From NCBI GenBank assembly GCA_000969725.1, contig JXSR01S019302.1: a stretch of DNA of 25,894 nt. One strand, given 5' to 3'. Shown piece after piece: positions 1-8,478 of this stretch; the first letter of the stretch is position 1, and each line of letters begins with the position of its first letter. The DNA comes from Ophiothrix spiculata. Lineage: Eukaryota; Echinodermata; Ophiuroidea; Amphilepidida; Ophiotrichidae. Under the pieces are notes generated by a model that saw only the letters and a list, made by a program, of their open reading frames with translations, had not been told where the DNA came from and did no database searches. The position numbers and the translations under genes are program-made.

Positions 1-423
1 TTATGCAAATTAGCTTAGAAAATACACTTCTACATTTGCAAGTTACTGCAGACTCCATGGAGACATGCACTGGAGTGTTTTCTCCAAGTTCATACCAAAA
101 TTGTGATGTTATACGCCCATGGCCAGTTTCACCCTTCCTTGGGTCTCGTCCCGATTGCCTACTAATAGTTGTGTCTGCTGGGTTTTGAAATTGCACACAT
201 ATATATAGTAAGATGCTGGGGAGGCAATGATTTTTTGCTTATTTGCTTGGAAGCAATCCCAGACATTGGTGATTCTCCAAAAAAACTGTGAGTGTTGTGA
301 CAAATGAGTGTTGTGACATATTTGTGTATGAGTGCGAGTCAATCCCGTTTCTGCATTAATTTGCAACAATTTGTAGACAGCATCAGCATAAGGGGAGAAA
401 GAGACATTCAAGACCCTCATTGT
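1..423. other. Unassigned AT-rich flank, no gene seen
   Basis: Open frames on both strands here are short and resemble no family I know. The only structure is a small direct repeat: gagtgttgtgaca occurs at 290-302 and again at 306-318. An ATGCAAAT octamer lies at 3-10, but an 8-mer of this composition is expected by chance. Confidence 0.5.
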
Positions 424-456
424 CACCTCTCCTTCCATGCTTTGGAAGGAGAGGTG
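424..456. repeat. Perfect 14-bp hairpin at the left edge of repeat A
   Basis: CACCTCTCCTTCCA (424-437) is followed by a 5-nt loop (438-442) and its exact reverse complement (443-456). The arms are purine/pyrimidine biased and GC-richer than the surroundings. The 3' arm ends where repeat A begins (about 454). The second copy of repeat A at 2166 lacks this hairpin, so it belongs to the junction and not to the repeat itself. Confidence 0.75.
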
Positions 457-542
457 GTCAACATGATGTGCAAAATTAGCAGATTATCGCATAGTCAAAT
501 ACCTGCGCATAATTTTCGCCAAAGACCTCGTCAAGCAAGACC
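454..542 (+). repeat. Dispersed repeat A, copy 1
   Basis: This 89-bp segment matches 2166-2254 in the same orientation at roughly 90% identity by eye; both begin gtggtcaacatgatgtgc and end near caagcaag-cc. It is the left part of a composite repeat (A, then B and C). In copy 1 about 640 bp of foldback DNA separates A from B; in copy 2 they are nearly adjacent. The family is unknown and no coding capacity is seen. Confidence 0.85.
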
Positions 543-591
543 AATTTTTTATGCAATGGCACAAGTATTGGATTTGGGGAAATTCTTTCTT

Positions 592-790
592 TATAGACCA
601 TATCTATAATTGACATACTCCCGCCGTTGATGGGGTAAATCCACATAATCGGACGGGGAACGGAACTCAGAGCGAGATCAAGTAGTGTATTTATCATACT
701 TGGCCTCGTTCTGAGTTCCGATTACCCGCCCGATTCTGTGGATTTACCCCATCAACGGCGGGAGTAGGTCAATTATAGATATGGTCTATA
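592..790. mobile_element. Foldback (hairpin) element with ~85-bp arms
   Basis: 592-676 is nearly the reverse complement of 705-790, with about 28 nt of loop. The outer 60 bp is almost perfect (tatagaccatatctataatt at the left end); the few mismatches lie mainly in the inner part. The arms contain a GC-rich stretch (actcccgccgttgatggggt) unusual for this window. The ends read TATAGACC...GGTCTATA, compatible with a TA target duplication but not proving one. No coding capacity. It is probably a MITE or foldback transposon; its class is not assignable. Confidence 0.85.
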
Positions 791-792
791 GA

Positions 793-1381
793 TTGATTAC
801 TGGGTCAGCTTGTGGGCCAACCTTCTTGAGAAACTCAAAAGAGAAAATGACAATGGTCATATAACTTTGAGCTTCAGGCTGTTTTCAAACAAGTTTTATT
901 GTAAACTGTATGTACATTATGTGGTGTTGAATAATCAAGAGACCTGTAAAAGTTTGAATTGATTAATGTAAACACTTTTAAAGTTTTCGCTTTGGCAATT
1001 GCCTGGTAATTATATTCAGTATCGAAGTGTTACGTGTCATCCGATTATCACCCAGACAACTGGATCACGCTTTCTTGTTTTGAACCATGATCGAAATGAT
1101 CACCACACAAAAGTATTGTACTTACTGTTGTCAGGGGATGTGAGTGATCCAGTAACTGGGTGAGTTACGTAATCACTTCCATACTGAATTGTTTCACAGT
1201 CATGACAGTTTTTGTCAAATAATATATTAAATGATGACTTGTAACACCACATAACTTATATACAGCTTACAGTACAAATCATTTACAAAATTTTGAATGT
1301 CACAAATTTAAATGACAATTGTTCATTTTCTCTTTTGAGTTTCTCAAGAAGGGCTGGCCCAGAAGCTAACCCAGTAATCAA
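793..1381. repeat. Large inverted repeat: inverted repeat-B copy facing repeat B
   Basis: The arm at 793-929 is the reverse complement of 1243-1381 with modest divergence; both carry ttgagaaactcaaaagagaa or its complement and the gtggtgtt/aacaccac block. The right arm is part of repeat B (copy 1), so the left arm is an inverted extra copy of repeat B. Between the arms sits the smaller foldback 1014-1189. Transcribed, this would make a duplex of about 135 bp. Confidence 0.8.
1014..1189. mobile_element. Inner foldback element with ~50-bp arms
   Basis: 1014-1068 pairs with 1144-1189: attcagtatcgaagtg... on the left against ...cacttccatactgaat on the right. Both arms also share the cacccag..actggatcac block. 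The loop is 1069-1143. The arms carry small indels, which suggests age. It lies wholly inside the larger inverted repeat, giving a hairpin within a hairpin. No ORF; non-autonomous element of unknown class. Confidence 0.75.
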
Positions 1382-1610
1382 GAAAGTTAAAATTGTCCAA
1401 GTTTTCAAGAAATGTGCTGACGTCCCTTTTTTACTGTAAAAAGGAGGGCCTTCATGATGAGATCTTTGGGTATCAGCAGAATCGATCAACAACTGAGTGG
1501 GGATCTGCAGTCATTTAATGCATTTTACATAGCAGACTATATGGGTGGGTACTTCCAAAGAAATGGTATGCGGAGATATGCCACAAAAAATTGGTTGTTT
1601 TTTGTGTAAG
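1187..1610 (+). repeat. Dispersed repeat B/C, copy 1 (MITE-free)
   Basis: This segment corresponds to 2263-2960 in direct orientation once the 324-bp insertion at 2480-2803 is removed. Shared landmarks are acagtcatgacagttttt, the aacaccacataa block, gtttctcaagaagggctggc, a ctttttactgtaaaaagg near-palindrome, gggccttcatgat and tgggtgggtacttcca. Copy 1 carries about 45 extra bases near 1490-1540. No intact reading frame matches a known transposon protein. Class unknown. Confidence 0.85.
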
Positions 1611-2165
1611 AATTCTATCAGTGCTAAGCCACCATAAGAAACAATACTTAATGCACAACTTTTCATGCTCAATGAGCAGCTGAAAACAGAAGGGGAAACA
1701 GTGTTTGCTGGAAGTTTTTCATTACCATTTTAATTCTGCTCAACCAAAAGTCTATGCGATTATACCATTTTAAAGCTTATCTTATAAGCTATCTTGTAGT
1801 ATATTTTTAAATTTTACCGTCTTTTGTCTTTTTTCATCCCCCAAATCGCCCTATTTGTCAGTGAAAGGACTGAAGTTTTCTCTATCTGTCTTGCTATTGC
1901 TGGTCATAGCGTCTCTGTACTTCATGTCAGATTTTATTTATTTATTTTGTTAATCTTTCTTTAGGCAGGGTAATCCATTTAATGCAATTGCACCGTCATA
2001 TAGGAGTACTTGTTTAATCACTAGAGGTTGGCCTAATTAAAGCTCCGTCTATTTAAGAAGAACATCGCCTTTCTCAACTATTGATCAGCTCTTTTGTGGT
2101 ATGTTGTGATGATTGTATTTTCGAACGATCATCCCTAAATTAAAAACAAATTACCTATCCCATTA
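1611..2165. other. No gene seen between the two repeat copies
   Basis: Frequent stops occur in all frames, with T-rich runs and a short tttatttatttat stretch near 1935. No TIRs, tRNA-like boxes or splice-bounded open segments were found. It may be part of the composite repeat not preserved elsewhere in the window. Confidence 0.5.
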
Positions 2166-2254
2166 GTGGTCAACATGATGTGCAAAATTAGCAGATTAAC
2201 GCATAGTCAAATACCTGCGTATAATTCTAGCCAAAGCCTTCATCAAGCAAGGCC
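2166..2254 (+). repeat. Dispersed repeat A, copy 2
   Basis: Direct copy of 454-542, same length (89 bp). It is followed within about 10 bp by repeat B, so this arrangement resembles the uninterrupted A-B order, without the foldback units present in copy 1. Confidence 0.85.
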
Positions 2255-2262
2255 TGTTAATC

Positions 2263-2960
2263 ATATTGTTTTACAGTCATGACAGTTTTGTTAAAATAAT
2301 TTATTAAATGATGTTGTAACACCACATAATTTATATACAGCTTGCAGTACAAATTATTTAATAAATTTTGCATGTATCAAATTAGAATGACTATTGTTCA
2401 TTTTCTCTTTTGAGTTTCTCAAGAAGGGCTGGCCCAGAAGCCAACCCAATAATCATGAAAGGTAGAATTGTCCAAGTTAGGCCAAAGAAAAAAAAAGTCT
2501 GTCTCAGCTTCCAGTGCGCATAACTTTTAAAAATCCAAATTTAGCTTTTTTTTTAAATTTTTTTAGGTTTTTGAGAGATTTTCATTTTTTTAAATCTTTT
2601 TTTCCTATTGCTGGAAAAAAAGTTAAATAAACGGCCGCGAAAAAAAAAAAATAGTGGCCGAAAAATGCAATACAAAAAAATTAGGGGTATTTCCGCATCC
2701 GGGAAGTCCTTTTTTACTAAAAAAACAAAAAAACAACAACAACCGCATAGCGCTTAGGGTTTTGACCTTAAGTAAGCTGAGGCAGAGTTCTTTTTTTTTG
2801 GCCTTATCAAGAAATGTGCTGAAATATCTTTTTTACTGTAAAAAGGAGGGCCTTCATGATAAGATCTTTGGGTATCGGCAGAATAGAGACAACATGGGTG
2901 GGTACTTCCATAGAAATGGTATGTGGGACATGCCACAAAAATTGATTATTTTTTGTGTAA
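2263..2960 (+). repeat. Dispersed repeat B/C, copy 2, interrupted by a MITE
   Basis: Matches 1187-1610 with a 324-bp insertion at 2480-2803. Left of the insertion it reads ...ttgtccaagtta and right of it ttatcaagaaatg..., while copy 1 has the continuous ttgtccaagttttcaagaaa. The 123-codon open frame across 2654-3025 straddles the insertion and repeat C and is very probably fortuitous. Confidence 0.85.
2480..2803. mobile_element. 324-bp TIR MITE, TTA duplication (PIF/Harbinger-like)
   Basis: Imperfect TIRs of about 30 bp lie at 2480-2510 (GGCCAAAGAAAAAAAAAG...) and 2774-2803 (...CTTTTTTTTTGGCC), both continuing into a c-t-g-c/t-c-t-c-a-g-c-t-t block. TTA flanks both ends (2477-2479, 2804-2806). 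The paralogous site at about 1395-1410 is continuous with one such trinucleotide position, so the boundaries are internally confirmed. Known biology: PIF/Harbinger elements duplicate TWA and often begin GG. The interior is A/T-homopolymer rich with no transposase, so it is non-autonomous. The superfamily is inferred from ends and duplication only. Confidence 0.85.
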
Positions 2961-3175
2961 AATCCCTAAACATTGACCCTAGTTTCAGATTCAGAATCTC
3001 TAAATATGGGATCACATTTGCTTAAAAATCCCTAAACATGGTTATTTACTAAAATCCTGTTTCTCATGTATTTGTTCATTTAATACCTTGAGATTTGACT
3101 ACCAAAAAGGTAAGTATTTATGAAAAATTCCTAAACATGGGTCCATATTTTGCAAGAAATTACTAAACATGGGAA
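2961..3175 (+). repeat. Degenerate short repeats of a cctaaacatgg motif
   Basis: Variants of (t)cctaaacatgg recur near 2964, 3030, 3129 and 3161, usually preceded by aaa-rich sequence, with a related taaatatggg near 3001. Spacing is irregular (about 30 to 100 bp), so this is a decayed tandem or subterminal array and not a clean satellite. Confidence 0.55.
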
Positions 3176-3257
3176 GATGATCTTTAAAGATGGGTTAGTG
3201 GTTCAAGGTCAAGGTTCAGGCCGCACACCCCTGTACATAAGAATCCAACCGAGGGGG

Positions 3258-3717
3258 GGGGGGACTGACATTTGTGTCCAGGTAATCACCTAAGTTCTGC
3301 AGGGTCCACAGGTGACCCTATGTGAGACCAAAAATAAGTGAAATGATACCCTATCTGAGACCATAAATCTACCATATCTGTTCAAATGGATACCCTATCC
3401 AGGACCATACATGTTCAAATGAATACCCTATCTGAGACCGTACGCAAATGTGACGAAATAATTAATACAAGAAATCATAGGTATAATGTAGTTGTACACC
3501 ATTTTTCAAGTGTTTCTAGGTATTTGAAGCACTTTCATTGACAATTTAAGGCACCATTGTCATTTATTCAACCATTCTTTCTTAGTTTGATTCCCTATGT
3601 GAGACTTGCAGAGTACCAGGTTGATTTACATACCCTATATTGCAAGTCTCTAGACCTATCCAGGTCTCACTTTTTGGTAACATGGGTGGTTACCCGGCTA
3701 GAAACTCAGTTACCTCC
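3258..3717 (+). mobile_element. TIR element family C, copy 1 (~460 bp)
   Basis: Homologous to 7396-7887 in direct orientation across the whole length. The right end (ggtggttacccggctagaaa...cagttacc) is complementary to the left end, where a poly-G tract has eroded the terminus. The interior repeats a block resembling ataccctatctgagacc several times (near 3349, 3422, 3591). Non-coding: the 67- and 116-codon frames overlapping it are disrupted in the other copy. Probably a non-autonomous DNA transposon; class unassigned. Confidence 0.8.
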
Positions 3718-4400
3718 TCTCCTCATCGGGCTACATCCAAAGCTACATCAATGCATATAATGGATTTACGGGAGATGACCTTTAGCCTGTATGGGTGTCT
3801 CCAGGTGTCTGAAGGTGATTGGGTATATCCAAACAGATTTTTAAAAAATTGGATGATTAGATTGCAATTCGAAATGCTGGCAAATCATGGCCAGCCTCCC
3901 CCTGAACATGCGATAATCATTTGCCTCCAACAGCGCTCTCAAGATAGAGCTGTACATTATGGTGGCTCTCTTGATGTTTCTCTTACCTGATTTCTCCATA
4001 AAATCATCCTGAGTACTCTGTGTGGTTGTCATGGTAACTGTGTCCCTCTTGCTTGTTTTCTTATTTTATCAATGATTGTGAGGGCTCTATTATAAGGCTG
4101 TACTATGATGATGAATTTCATTTTGCTAGGGTTTTTAAACTTAAAACGCCCACATTTGTGAATTAATTTCATTTAAATTCCAGTGTATACTTTTTTGTGC
4201 ACACTGGTTTAGAGTTCTTCTTTGTATAAAATATTCTATGCCAGTTTTATGCAAAAAGTATTTGTTGTTCAACTAGATTGCATGTATATCAGTGTAATAA
4301 CGAGTCACGACTATTTCACGATATATTCTGTATGAGAGTATACATATGATATCAGTGTTTCGTCATCAAATCTCCTTCTAATTCAAAAGTGCATAAGTGC
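3718..4400. other. No gene seen
   Basis: Single-copy-looking sequence with no TIR, SINE head or convincing exon. Short open frames (for example 3640-3990 plus and 3841-4032 minus) have no recognisable composition or motif. Confidence 0.5.
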
Positions 4401-4404
4401 ATAG

Positions 4405-4690
4405 GGACATGTGTTGCCTAGCGGGCTGTTAATCACTGGGCATTGAGAGTCGTGGGTTCGAATCCGGTGGGCGGTGTGTGTTGTGTCCTTGAGCAAAGAT
4501 ACTTACCCAAATGAGCTCCTCTTCACCTAGGTGTCAAATGGGTACCGGCTTTCTTCAGTGCTGAGAAGGTAGCTGACTCACAGCGAAGGAGATGTGGTGA
4601 TCCCCTCACCGCAAATATAATAAATTGTGGAGTCTGGCACAATTGCTTCGAAAGAGAGATGGGCTTTCCGACCTGTAAAATACAGGCTGT
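4405..4690 (+). mobile_element. tRNA-derived SINE 1
   Basis: The head shows an A-box-like gttgcctagcggg (about 4412-4425) and a canonical B box gggttcgaatcc (about 4455-4466), the internal RNA polymerase III promoter. The body follows with the tgtccttgagcaaagatact and tcacctaggtgtcaaatggg blocks that I know from SINEs of many marine invertebrates. The acceptor and anticodon stems do not fold as a functional tRNA, so this is a SINE and not a tRNA gene. No clean target duplication was found. Confidence 0.8.
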
Positions 4691-4901
4691 CCCCTCCCCC
4701 TTTATTTAGTGGATAGGTGTAAATAACTTATACACAGGTAATTGTTGCAGTGAATATTTTGTATGATAGTGGACCCTGAGCCAGCCCTGAAGGGTATCCA
4801 TACTTTGGTAAACATTATTTGCTGAGGGCATTGTTATGGTTTTCAAATCATTGGAGGGAAGTAATGTTAACCATGCCTGGAATATAAAAAACCATGTTTA
4901 A

Positions 4902-5811
4902 GGTAGCTCTAACGGCTATTTACACATGTCAGAAAATTGGGTATAAAGTGAAAAGCTTTTGGGAATGGGAACCAAAACCTGTTTCCATTTAAAGAAAACC
5001 CTTCAAAGGTTACATATATTAAGTTTTATAATATTCGGCCGATTTCTTATGTTTTTCTTTATATTTTGAAAATTCCCTAAAAAATCAGAGTTTTTGAATT
5101 TTTATGTCAAGAGGGAATGTGCTATGACATTCAAATTTTAGGGGCTGGTGAAAGATTAAAATAGCTAAATTCTCTCGTGGGCTTTTTGCAATGAAGTGTT
5201 TCATTATCAAGAAAAATGATTTTTTTAGTTCCTAAATTTAGTCATATTTTCAAACACCTGTAAAATCTTCTAGAAACACTTAAATTCTAAAAGCCAACGA
5301 GAGATTGTTGCAAATTTGATAAGCTTTCATTTGACACCTTGTTTGTTAAAATTGAAGCATGGGAAGTATGAATGAAAATTCTGAGAAATCTGACTATTCA
5401 GTGTTTCTAGAAATTAACACAATAATATTTGGGAAGTAGAAACATTAGAAGTCTCTCGTTTGTAAACGATGAAGGGAATTTTTTCAAAACAAAATTTATG
5501 ACAATCTGTGATCAGTTTGCAATGCAAAGGGGAAAAAGTAGTTTCATTTGTGAACTACTGCCACAAAAATAAATTCTTTTGTAAACAGTATTATTTTCAG
5601 AAATTTGTCAAATTTTGTGAAATTTTCATTGTGGCCAAATTTGCCGTGTACAAAGTCTATGGGAAATTTGAAAATTAAAAATAGCATAACTCAAAAACAC
5701 TTCGATGGAAAAAATCATAATTTGGAATACAAGTTTTTTTCATCATTCTGCACATTCTGTGAAATTTTGAACAAATGCTGTGCAGGACACCGCGTAGCCG
5801 TTAGAACCACC
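4902..5811. mobile_element. 910-bp TTAA-flanked TIR element
   Basis: TTAA lies immediately outside both ends (4898-4901, 5812-5815). The termini are inverted: GGTAGCTCTAACGGCTA (4902-4918) against tagccgttagaaccacc (5795-5811), two mismatches in 17. TTAA duplication is characteristic of piggyBac and Kolobok superfamilies; which one applies cannot be told from the ends. The interior is AT-rich with small open frames only (largest 5605-5850) and no transposase motif, so it is non-autonomous. Confidence 0.85.
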
Positions 5812-5876
5812 TTAAATGAAATATTGTTTTATACATGTATTGACTTTTAGATTAGAGGCTGAAAAATGAAACAGTA

Positions 5877-6314
5877 TGTGACCCGTCATATCGAAAGGTA
5901 CCTTAAGGTCAGCATAGTAAATTACGAGATACGAGTCATTGAAGCTGAGCATAGTCAATAATCACGTCCAAGGTCAAATTTCTAATTTCATCAGAAACTT
6001 TACCTTTGAAGCGTATTCTATCATATTAATCAGGTTCCAACATCCAAAACATAAGACAAATGTTTTTAAAAACCAAGACAAAAATACTTTCTCCATTCAA
6101 GTTTTACCAGTACAGAAACTTGATTTTCTCAGAATTATAGTTTTCTGAATCAGCCCGATGCCTTTTACCAATTTGGATGTAACTTTGCAATCAAACACCC
6201 AATAACCAAAAGCAAGATGTCATTATAAAGATTAAAATATAATCTTTCAGATGAGACCAAAAATCGTTTTTCATTTTGGGACCCTTATGGTACCTTTCGA
6301 TATGACGGGTCACA
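5877..6314. mobile_element. 438-bp TIR MITE, TA-flanked (Tc1/mariner-like)
   Basis: The TIRs match over 32 bp with one mismatch: TGTGACCCGTCATATCGAAA... at 5877-5908 and its complement ending at 6314. TA flanks both ends (5875-5876, 6315-6316), the duplication used by Tc1/mariner transposons. High TIR identity suggests a fairly recent insertion. The interior has no transposase. It starts about 60 bp after the preceding TTAA element, so two different classes are back to back. Confidence 0.85.
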
Positions 6315-6430
6315 TATAGAATAGGGGAAGTGCGGGGTAATCCAGAACACAGGGGGGGTTATCCCAAACAGACCGAATTCCCAAACAAGGTAATTACAGC
6401 AATATGAGAAAGAGAGAGTAATGTGTTGGG

Positions 6431-6660
6431 AGCTTGTGTGGTCTAGTGGAACAGAGCAGGACTCCGAATCATGAAGTTGCGAGTTCGAGCCCCGCTACGG
6501 CCAACGGGCTATGTCCATTGACAAAACATTTAATCTTGATGGCTTCGTTGTCTCAAACGCATTGGGTAGCTATTTGGAAAATATTACAATCTAAGTTCCG
6601 ATAGGTCGGCATCTTAAGATTGCTTATGATGATTTCCTTATAACATCCTAATAATAATGT
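6431..6660 (+). mobile_element. tRNA-derived SINE 2 (different head)
   Basis: The A-box-like tgtggtctagtgg (about 6437-6449) and B-box gagttcgagcccc (about 6481-6493) give a polymerase III head distinct from SINE 1. The body contains tgtccattgacaaaacattt, a diverged counterpart of the tgtccttg..caaa block in SINE 1. The 3' limit is uncertain; sequence near 6600-6660 (ataggtcggcatcttaagat, then taataataatgtc) looks like a tail. Confidence 0.75.
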
Positions 6661-7071
6661 CAAGTGCTATGCTACTATGGTGAATATCGCAATATAAATA
6701 CTGGATGTTATTATTATTATCCTGTATTGTTAACAAACTCTGAACTCCAGCTAAACATAATAAATATAAAAATATTGGGATTTACAGTGTGCTATGCCTC
6801 CCAGATTTGTAATTACACGTCGCCTCTGCACACTTTACAGGTGTTTGCTGACCACTGTGGCCCAAGTAAGCTCCATTCCACACCAAGCATCATTTCAGGT
6901 TCTGCGACAAATTTGGCAGCCACTTGGTTTTATGCAAATTAACCAATTTTAACAACCCCACATTTTTCAACATTTTGGATATGTTGTTTGGGAGATCATC
7001 AACAGTTTATTTTAACCAAAAAGTCGTGTGTTGCAATTTTTTACACTACCCCAATGAATTTTTATAGCTAT
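6661..7071. other. No gene seen
   Basis: Contains a 92-codon open frame on the plus strand (6664-6942) with unremarkable composition and no motif, plus a short (att)n run near 6706-6720. No TIR structure. I treat the open frame as chance. Confidence 0.5.
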
Positions 7072-7072
7072 A

Positions 7073-7349
7073 GGGCCAAAACATAGTCGTCCTTCAAACA
7101 TAATTTTTGATACCAAACATTTGGTCGTTACATGAAAATGACGATTGACTTCAAAAAAATAACTTCAACACCGAGTTGAGACAAAATAAAATTTCGTGCT
7201 AAATTGCACACAGGTTGAATTGCCATATACATTGCTTCAAATGTTTATTACCGGTTTATACTTTAAATTCAATCGCAAATATTTGGTGACGTCACAACCA
7301 AATGTTTGGCAGTGAAAGTTTCGTTTGAAGGTCGACTATGTTTTGGCCC
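7073..7349 (-). mobile_element. 277-bp TIR element, family E, copy 1
   Basis: Long imperfect TIRs: GGGCCAAAACATAGTCG... (7073-7130) against ...CGACTATGTTTTGGCCC (7289-7349), both continuing into ccaaacatttggt-type and gtgacgtcac blocks. The full interior matches the reverse complement of 20534-20808, so two copies lie in opposite orientation. The right flank is TTAA (7350-7353), the left is not; TTAA also precedes the other copy, hinting at an ancestral TTAA target. No coding capacity. Confidence 0.85.
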
Positions 7350-7395
7350 TTAAAGTCTATTTATTTGGAGTCACACATCAGTTATACCTGGGGGA

Positions 7396-7887
7396 GGGGT
7401 AACTGATATTTTTGTCTGGGTAACCACCAAAGTTCCACAGGTTCCGAAGGTGACCCTATATGAGACCAACAACTGGCACAAATGAGTGAAATGATACCCT
7501 ATCTGAGACCATAAATCTACCATATCTGTTGGAATGGGTACCCAATCCAAGACCATACCTGTTCAAATGAATACCCTATCTGAGACTATATGCAAATTTA
7601 ACGAATTAATTATTACAAGAAATCATTGGTAAAATGTAACTGTACACCATTGGACCACTTTTAAGAAGTGTTTTTAGGTATTTGAAACTCAATTTGCACC
7701 ATTGTCATTAATTTAACCTTTCTTTATACTAGTTTGATACTCTATCAGGGACAAATTTGATACCCTATGCGAGACTTACAGAGTACCAGGTCCTATAGGT
7801 ACCTATATTGCAAGTTTCGAGAGACTCTCCAGGTCTCACTTTTTTGGTAATGCGGGTGGTTACCGGGTCAGAATACCCAGTTACCCC
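7396..7887 (+). mobile_element. TIR element family C, copy 2 (492 bp)
   Basis: The better preserved copy of 3258-3717. The left end ggggtaactgatatttttgt...gggtaaccacc is complementary to the right end ggtggttaccgggtc...cagttacccc. Interior ataccctatctgagacc-like blocks repeat at about 7494, 7571 and 7759. No clear target duplication. Non-autonomous. Confidence 0.85.
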
Positions 7888-7990
7888 GGGCAGTTTTAAG
7901 GGTTAGAGCATACTTCTTATGTATTAGATGTGTAATGCCAAAATTCGCTGAACGGCATCAGTCAGGTTGACTTCAGCAACTGGTCCAAAC

Positions 7991-8005
7991 TATATATATA
8001 TATAT
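7991..8005. repeat. Short TA microsatellite
   Basis: Fifteen bases of alternating TA, followed by a looser tatcaatatatcac. A cruciform- and slippage-prone spot directly before the motif cluster at 8035. Confidence 0.8.
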
Positions 8006-8034
8006 CAATATATCACAGCAGGGTGATTCCAAAG

Positions 8035-8478
8035 TAACGTTTGTGACACCAAAGTAACGTTTGTGACCGAAAAACTTGAAAATTTCACTTTTAAATGGCC
8101 ACAGAACCTAGCATAAACATTATATCAACGAGTTTGTTGTTAATAATGGTGCTCATTGGTGGTATCAAGACATGCAGGTGTTTAAAGATTAAAATAATTG
8201 CCAAAATACTGAATAAAGTTCATGTAACGTTCGGTAACGTTTGTGACCTCGCACGGAAATGGTTTTTTGCTCTAAATGACTTCAAAGTAAAAATTCTCTG
8301 ACATGTTAGCGATTTTTTTATTGCGCTTTTCACAGATGACTGGTAACATATTTACAAATAGTTTATAAAAGTGGTAGGAAATTCTATCGTTAGGATTTCT
8401 TTTAATGCAATGTTTTGTTTGGTAACGTCTGGTAACGCTTGTGACATTTTGGTGTAACTTTTTGGTAACATTTGTGAC
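8035..8478 (+). repeat. Cluster of taacgtttgtgac motifs
   Basis: The 13-nt motif occurs exactly at 8035-8047, 8055-8067 and 8235-8247, with one change at 8433-8445 and 8466-8478. At 8224-8247 and 8422-8445 a second half motif (gtaacg) precedes it by 10 bp, giving a longer dimer seen twice with few mismatches. All are in one orientation. This resembles transposase-binding subterminal repeats or a decayed satellite. No TIRs pair around it. Confidence 0.75.

Noticed and set aside
3-10. Octamer (ATGCAAAT) enhancer or snRNA promoter element
   Set aside because: An 8-mer of this AT-rich composition is expected by chance, and no snRNA or histone gene follows.
2654-3025. 123-codon open frame on the plus strand
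   Set aside because: It begins inside the MITE at 2480-2803 and continues into repeat C; the paralogous copy does not keep the frame, and the sequence is rich in N/K from A-runs.
3640-3990. 116-codon open frame on the plus strand
   Set aside because: It starts within the family C TIR element and shows no motif; the same region of the other copy is not open.
4405-4480. Functional tRNA gene
   Set aside because: A and B boxes are present, but the acceptor and anticodon stems do not fold and a SINE body follows.
6431-6505. Functional tRNA gene
   Set aside because: The tRNA-like head lacks a closing acceptor stem and runs into a SINE-type body.
8035-8478. CRISPR array
   Set aside because: Repeats are only 13 nt with irregular spacing, the genome context is eukaryotic and there are no cas genes.
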